Shown here in pieces: positions 45,634 through 57,189 of a stretch of DNA of 64,000 nucleotides. The stretch's first letter is position 1; every line of letters starts with the position of its first letter. Origin of the DNA: Isoetes taiwanensis. Taxonomy: Eukaryota > Streptophyta > Lycopodiopsida > Isoetales > Isoetaceae. The DNA lies in assembly GCA_021234155.1 (NCBI GenBank), contig JAJEKV010000025.1:7826531-7890530 (forward strand), in the 5' to 3' direction. The notes beneath the pieces were generated by a model. It searched no databases. It had not been told where the DNA came from and saw only the letters and a program-made list of their open reading frames with translations. The position numbers and the translations under genes are program-made.

Positions 45634-46614
45634 ATGGCTGCGGGCGCTTTTTATCGCCAAACTCCTCTCGTGTCGTCTGGTATATCCAGCCACACAGATT
45701 CTTCTGTAGCTCGATTTTCGCCTGCCTTTCTAAAGCATGCTCATAGCTTATCTACTACGACCAAGGCAGCTCTACACAAACATTCTTCTCTCGCTCATTT
45801 TCATGGTATGTCTTTATGAATTTCTCATGTGCTGTGTTGCATGTAGGCAACATCTATAGTCCTACATTATGGTATTGTATGTTATTTTGATATGCCTACC
45901 CAGTTCTTGACCAAATTTCTAAGTAATTGGTTGGTTCATTTTGAGCCTTGTCCTTTTCTTCGCTTTCTTTGAGCCTTGCAAATTTCTTTGCTTACTCTTT
46001 GGCAAGCAGCTGCATTTTGCCCTTATATTCTCAAGGTCACTCATTGATTCGCCTTAACCATTTCTTTGCTTGCTTTTTGGTAAGCATCCCTTATTCTCTG
46101 CGCTGATTTTGGTAAGCAACCCTTATATTCTGTGCTAATTTTAGTAAGCATCTCTTATATTCTGATAAGGTCTTCAGTTACTACCATACTTTTCACATTG
46201 TTTAATTTGTTTTATGGCTTCCCTTTGATCTTCACTGGGGAATGTGTTCCTGTTATTTACCAGTTCCGTTAACTCTTATATACCCTTGTGAATTGTAGCT
46301 TTATAATGTCGCTGCTTCTCTTTGCAAATTCTTGTGTTTCTTATTAACTTAGTCTACCCTATCTTAATATGATTTCTATAATGGTTGCAGGGTTATGTTT
46401 GAGAATAAAAGCGAGAAATCGGCAAGTAGTATGTTTTGCAAATGAAAATGTGAACAAGGAATCTGAGGTCCAGGATATCCCAAAAAGTACTACTAGGGAA
46501 GGCCAGAATCCACCTATACTCACAATTGCAGCAGGTGTCTTAGTTCTTCTTCTTGTCTTATGGCCAATTGTGTCAATCCTTTCTTGGCTGGTTAGATTCC
46601 TATGGCAAAGGTAG
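45634..46614 (+). CDS. small plastid-targeted single-pass membrane protein
   Basis: Two exons, 45634-45805 and 46391-46614, join in frame (GT-AG) to give 131 residues. The ATG sits in 'gccatggctgcg', a good plant start context. Residues 1 to about 70 are rich in Ser, Ala, Thr and His with few acids (MAAGAFYRQTPLVSSG...), as in a chloroplast transit peptide. After a short charged stretch (NENVNKESEVQDIPKS) there is a hydrophobic segment of about 28 residues near the C-terminus (ILTIAAGVLVLLLVLWPIVS...), ending in WQR. I do not recognise the family. Likely a nuclear-encoded thylakoid or envelope protein, by inference from the leader and TM. Frame intact. Confidence 0.7.
45985..46170 (+). repeat. 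intronic tandem repeat, about 45 bp unit
   Basis: Within the intron of the plastid protein gene. Three to four diverged units contain 'ttggtaagca.c.cttat.ttct' and 'gct.attt'. Each carries a 'ggtaagca' that looks like a 5' splice site, so false donors could arise. Confidence 0.6.
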
Positions 46615-47018
46615 ACAAATGTCCTAACATACTGTTCCACTTATGAGAGCTAATGGCTATGGTAAGAAAAGATGCTGTGCATGAAATAAGCCTGGATTGC
46701 TTTGGAAGCAGGCAGGTTAATGGGGCAGAGAATCAAGAAGCAAAAATCTCACGCTTCTGCTCTACGATATTTTAGTTGGGAAATTCCAGGAGATGTGCTA
46801 TAAGGTATCTTGTCCCTCATAGAAATAAAAGATGGAAATATTAACTGCTAGTAAACACACAATCTGGAACTCAAAATATGTTGAGGAATATTTTTATAGG
46901 TCATGACATGTTTTTCTCATTTATTAATTCTAAACTTCGTTCATTGTAACTCTCATGTCTGGCCTTGGTGCCTTTGTGAGTTTGGATCTTGGGTTGAGCC
47001 ACAATTCTACTTAACCTT
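46615..47018. other. 3' flank of the plastid protein gene
   Basis: Probable 3' UTR. No poly(A) signal stands out beyond AT-rich stretches; no second gene seen. Confidence 0.45.
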
Positions 47019-47426
47019 ATGGAGCAAAGTTTTTATGCATCAACTTCAACTTTAAGTGAGATTCTTGTTTCTTATTTTCTTTTATTATTACAAGAAATCT
47101 TGCAGGGTGCTTGGTTGCCAGGTGAAGAGATTTTTATGTACAAGAAGGAATATGTGGGTGATTCCAGTTTTGTAGCATGTGGATTGATTGAGGGTTCCTC
47201 AGGTGTGCTATTCGATTCCTTGATTGTGGAACGATTTCTTCCACAATCTGTATTCTCTGTGCTAGAGACGGTTGTGACGCATCAATCATTTGTTGCATCC
47301 ACGGATTTGCTTGTGAAGTATATTGGTTGTGCTGCAGCTGCTCCAATCACTACTGTGTGGATGGAGACATGGTTGTTAGAGGCTCGAGGCGAGGTGGAGT
47401 TGTACAGTTGGAGTAGTATGCTTTAG
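47019..47426 (+). CDS. hypothetical ORF, 135 codons
   Basis: An uninterrupted ATG-started frame encoding a neutral, hydrophobic-leaning protein (middle part SSFVACGLIEGSSGVLFD). No motif, splice signals or family recognised. It could be chance or a fragment. Confidence 0.2.
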   Translation: MEQSFYASTSTLSEILVSYFLLLLQEILQGAWLPGEEIFMYKKEYVGDSSFVACGLIEGSSGVLFDSLIVERFLPQSVFSVLETVVTHQSFVASTDLLVKYIGCAAAAPITTVWMETWLLEARGEVELYSWSSML

Positions 47427-47615
47427 GTCTGGTTCCTGCAAATGGAAAGCCATGTAATTGTGTTTTGGTTTGCTGTTTTGTGAGGCCACGGCTACGTTGT
47501 GTGAATGTAAAAATTTGATGTCTTTTTTCTGATGCAAATTTTGTGTGATGTGGTTCTACTGCTTATTTTGTTGGGTATACGTATGTGAGGCATATGGGGA
47601 GCGTGTTCATATACG

Positions 47616-47825
47616 GGGGTCTGAGGTGTAAAAGTTGACACCGTTGATCCAGCATATTCTGAGAATCATACCTTCATCTAATGGACATAAAAAAACATTA
47701 GCACATATAGCCATTAACCCATGCTAATGCCTATATGTGTTAATGTTTTTTTGTGTCTATTAAATGAAGGTATGATGTCCAGAATATGCCAGATCAAGGC
47801 TCTCGGAATTTACACCTCATACCCC
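47616..47825. mobile_element. fold-back MITE
   Basis: A 210-bp element made almost wholly of an inverted repeat. The arms of about 95 bp begin ggggtctgaggtgtaaa on the left and mirror as tttacacctcatacccc on the right. They also share catattctg, catacctttcatttaat-like and aaaaaaacatta segments. It has no coding capacity. The family is not assigned because no clear target duplication was seen. Confidence 0.8.
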
Positions 47826-48452
47826 AGTAGCAGATCCAAGAGCCTTGGCTGTATTGAAGTTCAACACCAAACCTCTATTAGAATCATAGTTATTATCTAA
47901 ATCCTCATTGAATTCTTCTTTCCCGTGCCAAGGTCTAACACCATAACATCAACACCTTGCGGACCTCCATTGACTTCGTAGCCTCCTTATTTTCTGTATG
48001 CGAAATCATTCTGACTTGTTAAAGAGCTTCTATGATACTCGCCATAGAATAAAAATGCAGATAATCAGGCTAGTATCCACTTTTACATTTCATAATGCCA
48101 ATGTGTCCATGCCATGCTTTACCTTTACACGGCTGCAAGCAACAAAAACCATGAGCAGTTTCAGAAGCAAGAACAACAACATGAACAAATAATTTGGATT
48201 CATCCTGCATTTGGCTGTGTGGCTGGGCGGATGAGAATGCTACGGTGGAAGAACGCTGAATGCCTTATTTTCCAGGAGCTTTTCAAGATTTTTGGGTACC
48301 TTGAAGATATCAGCGATGGCGCTGGCTCTTGAAACATGCCTAAAGAGGCCATGACGGACACCTGTCCAGCCGGCTCCATCGGGCTGTTCTTAGCAGCCCT
48401 CGTGAACATAATCACTGCTATTTCCGACCATGCATGGGATACAAACAGAGAA
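47826..48452. other. spacer
   Basis: Overlapping frames on both strands (48200-48484 minus; 48114-48542 plus) show no family motif and cannot both be real. Nothing supported. Confidence 0.4.
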
Positions 48453-48554
48453 CTGGAACTCCCCTCAGACCATAAACGAAACAAAAAACAGGCCCTTTTT
48501 TTTCTGGAACTCCCCTCAGACCATACACGAAACAGAAATTAGGCCCCCTTTTTT
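48453..48554. repeat. 51-bp tandem duplication
   Basis: Two copies (48453-48503, 48504-48554) begin 'ctggaactcccctcagacc' and end in a T-run after 'ggccc'. They are nearly identical. Confidence 0.85.
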
Positions 48555-49204
48555 GGGCCCACCTATGCCAAAATCATAGAGAAATGATATTTCGAGGCGG
48601 CCGCCTTTCGTTCAAAACCTGTGCAATTAATGTCCAACATTTGATAATGCAATACCCAAGATTTTGGATTGATATGAAACAACTTAGTAGCATCTTGTGT
48701 TCTAACCCTAATTTGGAAATTATACAATATATAGTATTTAGTTTAGTCTTTTAAAAAGTCGATCAATATTTTTTGTTATTGAAGGTTCATGTGTTCATAA
48801 CACATCAAATATCACGTAGAATTATCAATTTGCAAATTTAACATCATTTATAACTGAAGATGCCTCATCATCACTAGAATGATATTTTTTCGAATAATAT
48901 AAATTTAGAAAGAAATCCAAAAGGAGCTCCAATACAACATCTCTCGACACAAAGGCTGGTGAATTACCGAAAGTGCTCATCCGCCATCCATAAAAGTCAT
49001 CTATATTTAGCTCAACGATGTAGTCTTTTTTCATCTGTGCCATCTCTGTAAACGTCAAAATATAATTGCAAATCAAATCAAATGTTAGCTACAATATCAC
49101 ACAATAATAGAATCTATAGAAGCATAATGCCAAGATTAAGAGGCATTGATCTCTAAATAACGAAGAAAGCAAATATGGTTTATAGACAACATATTTGCAA
49201 GTGT
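48555..49204. other. AT-rich spacer
   Basis: No gene or element recognised. Confidence 0.45.
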
Positions 49205-51850
49205 TTTTTTTTTTTTCCAACTCTTATTCAATATTCCAGAAGAAGTACACACATAGATGCAGAGACAGGAATAAAATCTCAGCAGACAAAGATAATCCAT
49301 CGTGTGCAGCCTGTCTATGCATACGATAAGATACCCAAATATTCCTCAAAAATCAAACGTTTTTTCTCAGGAGCAAGCTGAGAATATAGGTATGCTACAC
49401 AATCGCCTTCTTTTCCAAATAGACCACAACAACCAGCCTGAAGCTAAGTGGAAAGCCTGTTGCTGCAAGCTGTTTCAAGTGGAAGGATAGATGGCGAGAA
49501 GCACCTACTGGCTAGTCAAGACCACATGGAAGAGAGATAGTAACCATGACCAAACTGGCTAAACTTGGTCACATAGAAAGAAGCAGTGCTTGATACTCTC
49601 AACTTGCCGCTTACACAGTGGGCAGAGTTTTGAAATGCGGGGATAAAACTTATGAACCAGCACATTAACCCGCAGACATCTGTGAAGGAGTTGCCACCAT
49701 AAGGTAGAAACTTTGGTGGGATGCAGCAATTTATTCCAGACCCAGGACCACATACGCTTCCACTGAGGAGGAGGAATGCGGAGCTGCCAACCAGCCCGAG
49801 GGGGAACAATGTCAACATCAACCAGCTTTTGATATAATGAATGCACAAGATGTTGTGCATTGACAATTTGGGGACCAGTCCAAATAGGCACATCAACTGA
49901 TTGGTGAAGGAGAATGACAGCCAGCTTTTGCTACAGAGCTCTGTCCCATCGAGATAGCATAAACTTAGTCTGAAAAGCATCCCAAGTCAACAAATGTCCT
50001 GCCTCATACCAAGCACCAACTGTGAGAATAATAGCATGCCTCCAACGCCGCTGAGTCAATGGATATACAGTAGCACACAGAGGCATGTGATTATCCAGAG
50101 GAATCCACCAACACAGAGAACCTGCCTGTGGACACACACCTAGATTAATCTTAAATAGCACACGAACTGTTCCCCAAAGAATCAAGCAGTCCCTTCAAGA
50201 AGGGGGAAGCATTCGGATATGGACAAAGCTGATAAAAGAGACCCCAGGGAAAAATTGCCCTAAGTGTCGGTTTCCCAAAAGGAATACACTGCCCAAGTGC
50301 TTGCGTAACCAATCTCATTCCAGGCGAATGTACCATACCCACCAATTAGCGACAAATGAACTTAGATATCATAATTTTACTCTGTAAATGAAAGTGAATC
50401 ATACCTAGACCTCCAGCAAACTTTGGTTTGATACATGTGGACCAAGCGACCTTCACAACTACACCTGTCTCAGTACCTGCCCAAAGAAGTTACGGACAAT
50501 TGCGACAACCTCTTTAAACTTTGTTTGTGAGGCAAGCACAGCAGATGCCATATACACATGAGTGTTGCTGAGAACCTGCTTAGCAACTACTATCCGCCCT
50601 GCTAGAGAAAGCTTAGCTGTATCCCACCAAAAAAGATGATTACGCGGCCTTCCACTATAACATCGCATGCATCTGAAGTAGAGATATGTATACCTACAGG
50701 AATGCCCAAGAGTTTAGTGGCCTTCCCTTGAGGAAGCACTTTCCACGGATACTCGTAAACACAGGGAGGAGCATCCACATCCAAAGTCCATAAAGTAGAG
50801 CACTTTAGCCACCCAACAAGAACCCCTGATGCCAGGGAGAAAGAATCCAGCAAAAGCTTAGCATTCTGAAGACTATCATCCTCAGCCACTAGAAAGAGAA
50901 ATGTATCATCGGCATACTGATTACACACTTCTTGAGAACCATCCTCCATAGTCAATCCCTGAATTACGCCATCTTGAGTAGCCGAAGAGAATAGCTGGAC
51001 AATACCTCTGCAACAATAGTGAACAATAACGGGGCAAGGGGACATCCTTGTCGAACTCCTCTACCAACAGGAAACACAGCCGACGGTTCTCCCTGAAAAA
51101 GCACAGTAGACCGAGCAGAAAGATGGAGCTTCATAACATCTCTAGTAAACAACTCTCCAAATCCCAATGTCAGAAGGCATTTTTGTAGGAAATTCCAATC
51201 TATACTGTCATAAGCTTTAGCAAAATCCAATTTGAGATATACAATGTGTTGACCCTTAAGACGCGCCTAATACATCCCCTCATAAGCGGCGGCCACATTA
51301 TCAAGAATACAGCGCTTAGGTAAAAAAACCTGATTGCGTGAAAGAGATACACTCTGCCAAGATATCCCTCACTTTCTCTGCCAAGGCCTTAGTAAAGATC
51401 TTGTACACCGTAGATAACAAAGTTATATGGCGCCAATCCGAGATAGTTTTAGGCTCTTTGTACTTCGGAATAAGGGAAATGCAACCAGTGTTGATGATCT
51501 TATCCAAGCTCCTGAACCGACGAAACTCAGAGAAAGCATTGAAGAAGTCATCACCAAGCCAATTCCAATAAGCTTGGAAAAACTCTGCAGGAAAACCATC
51601 CAAGCCTGGGCACTTATTCTTCTTTAAAGAGTCTACAGCAGAATGCAAGTCATCGACAGTAATAGTTGATTCCAATTGAACACGCTGCTGTGGGGAAATA
51701 ATAGGATGAATCTTAGATAAAACTGCCTCGTGCATGTCCTCTTGGAAGGGCAGAGACTGGTCAGCAAAAAAAAAACAGAGAAATGATAAAAAAGAAACTG
51801 CTTTAACTGTGCCGCCCTAAAGAAGATGTTGTGTCAATTTTTTCCACTTA
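49205..51850 (-). mobile_element. LINE copy B, 5'-truncated non-LTR retrotransposon
   Basis: Minus strand, in order: FFRAAQLKQF (about 51810), then HEAVLSKIHPIIS, KCPGLDGFPAEFFQAYW, SLIPKYKEP and DWRHITLLSTVYK (51735-51320). Next come LDFAKAYDSIDWNFL (51230 onwards), VGRGVRQGCPLAPLLF, the YADD box within NQYADDTFLF (about 50910), then LFWWDTAKLSLAGRIVVAKQ, PPQWKRMWSWVWNK and the CPLC...H...C zinc knuckle (about 49620). A T-run at 49205-49217 is a possible poly(A) tail. Upstream endonuclease and gag parts are missing. At least five frameshifts or stops make it inactive. It belongs to the same broad family as copy A but is clearly diverged, so it is a separate insertion. Confidence 0.9.
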
Positions 51851-52309
51851 CTTTCTTGCGACTTCTAATAGCACTACTCCTGTTTCTCCTATATCTATGA
51901 ACTGATGAACGAGCATTCATGACCAATGTAAATAAAAGCAATCCCTACGTTTTACAACTTCCAAGAAATAATGAGACAACTCACAAAAATCAAATAACGG
52001 AAACTCCAAGCATCCGTGTGCCATATACTAATACAACATATAATGGATTTTTTAACAACTCGTCACACCACATATAAGACTATATTATTTTGATGTTCAA
52101 GTTGTGGTGAATAAAGTTCTATAATTTAGGCTATTATATGAGGAGCTAGAAAAAGGGGAAATAGAGATGGTGGGCATGGACACAAATAGCTCATGTTCAA
52201 TAGTCTTATATTGATAACAAGTCTCTATCTATGCTAACAAGTCAACATTGTTGACAGATCAAAATAAGGATTGACTATCCTTTTGATGCTCCACTTTCCA
52301 ATGTGCTTT
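51851..52309. other. AT-rich spacer
   Basis: No gene supported. It separates the LINE from the decayed FtsH-like gene. Confidence 0.4.
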
Positions 52310-52471
52310 CTATCTGGAGGTGGTGCATCTCCTTTTACCTCCTACACCACCTGGGGTATTGGATGTTGTAGAAAGTCCTGTTTCTAATGTGCATAGTTTT
52401 AAATGGTTCAATGAGCTACATGCGGTGCGATGGATCACTGAAACAAATAAAGAAGCCCACGCGAAACTTAC

Positions 52472-53835
52472 ATGTACGGCTTTGGTGAGAGCTGCCTCAC
52501 GTGACTGAAGAAGTGAAATAGTTTGTTGATATGTCTTATTTAAAAGGTTATGCATTCTTACTGCAATTTCGTGATCCATATTTGGATTGATTGTCTTACC
52601 AACAAGATTATAATCTGTGTAAAGCTTGGCCTCAGATAGCATGGGAGGTCCAAAAGGTGATTCCCTTTCCCATGCACAGAGCACCCATGAATAGTTATCT
52701 CACTTCAAGGTTCCATCTGTCAAAAAAATGCCATTTGAACTAACTACGTTATTCAAAAGGTGATAAAGGCTCCGAAATTCCAACATTTGGCTTACATGGA
52801 CAGTACTTTCAGCGCAAGCCAACTAGCATCTGCCAAGTACAGAGCTGCCAATGATGATATCTCATGTCCATCCATTAATTCCTCTGCCATACGTGTTGCC
52901 GACATCACCTGAACAGACATTTTATGGTGCTGACCCTTCCTATCTAGATCCTCTAACTTATTAGTAGCAATTCAACTAAGAACACACATACTTGCATACG
53001 CTGAATTATTGTGAACCGCCTGAGAAACATGTAGGAGTCTTCAGCAAACAAGTTGAAAATAGTCCTAGTGAAAGACTAGAATAATAAAAGTAACGTAAAA
53101 ACATAAATGCCTTGCCGAACAACAGAAGAAACCAAATTAACACTTAATATGAGAATTTTAAAAGGGCCATTAAGTCTAAGCTTATTTTCTTTAGTGCTGC
53201 TTGCTCTAGACGCCGCATGTGATTGATGTGAATGCACAATGGCATGGGAATGCACATACTACTAAGCTGCATGCATACCCATGGAAGAGTTTGTCTGTCT
53301 GTCATCAACGTGGCCATTTATAGGGAATTTAATAGACTGCCAAGTCGTGTTCTCCATCCAAAAACCTATAATTTATGACCTGATTTAACCCTGGCCAGTG
53401 TGATGTCCAATCGCAATTTCATTCTCGCTCAAAGCTCATGGCTCAGACCAGAGTATAAGTTCGAACAATTACCAACAAAGTTAAAAGAATCAAAAGTAAT
53501 CTCTTCATATGGAACAATTGAAACATGGTTGCAAGTTTCTATCTCTGCACTTTCAATTCTCCGCAAGAAGATGAGTTGTAAACACCATTCCAAGTTCAAC
53601 TAGTGCAACATCAAAATCCTCTTGCAAGCTTGATGACCTTGCCTCAATGCTACTAAAGTTGCCTCTTGTACAAACTAGGCAAGTTCGGCTCCACTCCAAC
53701 GTGATGGATTCACTGTTGGCAGGTCAATGTAGATGTTTTAAGCAAGTTCACTTTTATCATATCAAGTGTGAACTTTTGTTCGCAGACGTTGGTCTTCTTT
53801 TTACAATTGATCTCTACAAAAACCAAATATAAAAC
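52472..53835 (-). pseudogene. decayed FtsH-like (FtsHi-type) plastid protease relative
   Basis: On the minus strand: RWSGAELA, then a stop, FVQEATLVALRQGH (53715-53650), the AAA-domain C-terminal helix region of FtsH proteins. Further on come EELMDGHEISSLAALYLAD (about 52880), then after a shift MLEFRSLYHLLNNVV, and SPFGPPMLSEAKLYTDYNLVG through HEIAVRMHNLL and REAALTKAVH (52650-52472). The last exon ends at a perfect GTAAGT donor, so introns are kept and this is not a processed copy. Full FtsH proteins are membrane-bound AAA zinc proteases; FtsHi forms lack the zinc site and act in plastid protein import or quality control. The HExxH region is not in this fragment, so FtsHi rather than FtsH is inferred. 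Several stops and shifts; dead. Confidence 0.6.
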
Positions 53836-54059
53836 ACAAAAGCAACGAGACATCAAGAGGAAAGCAACCTGAGATCAACCCAGCACAAACTTTTTATTAT
53901 ATATACAAAACTTCACCTATACATATATATCATACAAAAGAAGCCTTGGAGACAATGCTACACTTACATACAAAACTTCATAGATTTCATATAACTGGGG
54001 ACAAAGCTACATAGAGCTATGGCAGAAACATCGCTGCAAAAAGTCACGCTTAGAACAAA

Positions 54060-54480
54060 TAAAGGTACCGGTTTTCATTCTTGATGTAGCTATGAGAAGG
54101 CTCCTGATAATGGACTCCAAACTTTTCTTCAAGAATAGAATCTATCATGGCACTGAAGGTTGCCTTAAGCTTCCTAAGATTATCTGCAGCAACCCTAATG
54201 TAAGCTTATGGCACGTTCTTTGGTAACGGGAAAAGGACCAGAGACTCTGTGCCTGCGAGGAAGGAATAGAGACGAAGAAACATGCCATTTATTTCTGCCA
54301 TAGGCACGATGCTCTTCGTGCCAATATTCCATGTTAGACTGGAATTTACCTATGGATGAGCTCTTCCATTACCTTCCCACACTCCCAAATTTAGGGAACT
54401 ATCTTCGAGAGCTTCTGCTCATCACCGACCACCACTAATGGTTGGATGTAAAGAATATTGTTTTTGTCCCATAGCCTACG
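54060..54480 (-). pseudogene. decayed coding stretch, family unknown
   Basis: Minus strand. LWDKNNILYIQPLVVVGDEQ (about 54470), then after a break TWNIGTKSIVPMAEINGMFL, SLVLFPLPKNVP, a stop, AYIRVAADNLRKLKATFSAM and IDSILEEKFGVHY (down to 54100), ending at a TAA near 54059. Composition is that of a real soluble protein. Its position upstream of the FtsH-like remnant on the same strand might mean one larger gene, but this stretch does not resemble an AAA domain. Unidentified. Confidence 0.45.
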
Positions 54481-54823
54481 GGCTCCCGCGGACGTTAATA
54501 GACTTTATTATTATTATAAGTGTAGATAGGCTAGCTCCATGAATGTGAAAATGTTTTTTTTTAGAGTTGTACAAAGTCTAGGCCCTCTACGTCAAAGATT
54601 GAATTAAATAGTGCTCATTAAATAACACTAACACCCTTCCTTTTTTTTAAGAAAATCACCCTAAATTGTGGCCCAGTACGAAAATCACACTAAATAGTGT
54701 CATATATCAATGTGACATTCTTATGTTATGACTCTATTGGAAAACCACCCAAATAATTACATTTAGAACCAGAAAAATATTTTTAGTCGAAGACTTGTGG
54801 CTTTCTTTGCCACCCTAATTGCC
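54481..54823. other. AT-rich spacer
   Basis: It contains T-runs and a doubled phrase ('aaaatcac.ctaaat' at 54653 and 54681). Nothing else seen. Confidence 0.4.
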
Positions 54824-54972
54824 CTGCATAGTTCAAATACTTTGTGACTCTTTCGACCTCGTGAAAGCATTTGGCACATCTAGCTATAGCTCTATAACTG
54901 CATGGTTCAAATACTTTGCGTTTCTTTCGACCTCGTGAAAGCACTTGCCACATCTGGCCATAGCTCTCTAAT
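54824..54972. repeat. tandem duplication, about 75 bp unit
   Basis: Two copies (start about 54824 and 54900) contain 'gttcaaatactttg', 'ctttcgacctcgtgaaagca' and 'catagctct' or 'tatagctct'. A minus-strand frame across both is made by the repeat. Confidence 0.8.
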
Positions 54973-57189
54973 TTTGAAGATTGTGTACCTCGAGAATGGC
55001 TTGCATACATGACTAACGGGACCACATTTGAAGCTCTCAATGTTGGGATATATGCCTTTAATCTTTTGCAATTATCTATTTTCCTTAATATGTTAATATT
55101 TGTGATATTAGATCCAGGCAGACAAATGATAAAGGGATGGGAGTCGCAAACAGAATCATGAAGGCGTAGGATAATCTTATCCTAGTCTGGGGTATCTAAA
55201 GGTATTTTCCTAAACCCTGGGAACCCATCGTACTACATAGTAACCGTGCAAAATTTTGGACCCTTGTAGGGATTTTGAGGTTCTTTTTGATGGATCGATT
55301 GATTCTATGCAGGTCGATCCTAGGCATGGGTAGGAGCGAAGAAGGAAGAAAGCGAGCGCCTACATGGCAAGGGAACTCCAATCCGGCCAAAAAATGACTC
55401 TAAATAGCACAGTAAGCATTTGACTACACAATTGACTGTGGGATCCCCAAGGAGAGGATTATTTTGGGATTTTGAAGGCCGAGATCCAAACAAAGGTAAA
55501 TATATCTTCGCCCATTAATCGTCACATAAAGATAGTTTGTTTCAAATCTTTATTGCACATAGTCATTAATTCTAAGTTTGAAAATGCACTGCAAGCTTTC
55601 TATATGAAATTAATGTTTGTTATAATGAGAATGAGAATGATTTTTTATCGTTAGATAGATAGATGTTATAATGAGTGATAAGAGTGAAGTCAATTCTTGT
55701 CCTTTGAAATCTAATAATAATTATGTGATGTTTCACGTATTTTATACGTTATATGTACAAAATACATGACATGTCACCATTGGTATGTAGTGGTATATTA
55801 ACCATTTATGTGATGACCTAATGAAGCAAAGTTAGCCATGCTAAGTTGACATTAATTAAATAAGCTAGCTATGCAACGTTAGCTAATTAATAACTAATTA
55901 TGTTAATTATATATTAACTAAGTTAATTAGCAAGTGCCACTTGGGCCAAATCGATTGGCTCTCATGAACTTGCTAACCTAGGGTTAGTTAAAATTGGGGC
56001 TCCATCCCCAATTTGCCCCAAATCATCAAAAGCCTATTCAATCAGCAAAGCATGGAGAACACGAGAGAGAGTGGATCCAGGTCAGATACCATTTAATAGG
56101 CTTAGTTGGCTTGAGATTCTAGTTAAGGATTAATTCTTGTGTGCGTAGATGAATGATTAATCTTATGTTGATGTTTTATTTGAAGTTATGAATGGATTTA
56201 TGACTTATAGTAGTTCTATTGCTGCATCTCTTGTGCTTGTCAGATTAGGGAGGGTAGAGGCCTAAAGACTATAAGGAAAAAAGATATTTCTAGCTCGGAT
56301 CCCATAAATCCCAATAAATGCGGCATGTGCACAAGAGCCCACCTGGCTGTGGAGGTTATATTGTAATTGAGCACCAGACAATGGACACAATGGTGATATG
56401 GAAGTGGAGTTTTGTTGATCATAAGGTTTCCTTAGTGTGCTAGACTTATAGCCGGTCACTGCGGGTCACAGGCACCGTCCTGAAGGGACGTCCTAGGCTC
56501 GGTAGGTATGGGTGAGCTTATCCTATGCATTTCGGGGCATTCAAGTCAGGTACAGACATGCGTCGCATGATCTTCTAGCCACCTATGGGACCCTTGCGCT
56601 CTGGGAAGAGACTTGTCCCATTCCTACCTCATCGGACTGGGGAGATGCAACTTGGAGTAGTCTCATAGGGTGATTCCATGAGATTATGTATCTGAGAGGC
56701 TACAAACACAAGTCGTATTTAATTAAAGTGGGACAAATCTTGAATTTTGGGACTCGGACTGAAAATGGGACTCACACCATAAAAGAAATTTCTGAATTGA
56801 TTGCTTGAATAGAATTACACATGACACACATAGAATTGGGTTACTTGTTTTCCTCATAAATTTTACAAACCACTAGTTGAGAAAGTTTTCAAACTTCTCA
56901 ATATTATGTACCCTCATACAATGATATAGCATGGAGGTTGCTCATGGCCTTGTCCATCTCCCTTCTTGGGATCTTGTGTGTGTTGTCCTTTGCAATGTGA
57001 GAACTTGGATATGACCATACCACACACTCCACCAATTCCCTCCTTTGAGGGTCAACATGATTTGCCCTCTACTTCTTCTCCCAGCAGTCAGTGTATTGCT
57101 CCTTCAAGTTGCCCTTCTTGTGTCTCCCAATGGGCTCCCAATATTGAATTTGGAATCCAGGACGCAACTCCTCTCCATCAGGCATAGTG
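54973..57189. other. spacer with AT palindromes and possible LTR debris
   Basis: 55850-55935 is a dense set of 'ttaatta' and 'ttagctaa' inverted motifs. 56460-56700 is more GC-rich ('gaagggacgtcctaggctcgg') and may be a decayed LTR, but no primer site or partner repeat was found. No gene supported. Confidence 0.4.

Noticed and set aside
48200-48484. 94-codon minus-strand frame
   Set aside because: It overlaps similar-length frames on the plus strand, with no motif on either strand.
56460-56700. GC-richer stretch that might be an LTR
   Set aside because: No second copy, no TG...CA ends and no primer-binding site nearby.
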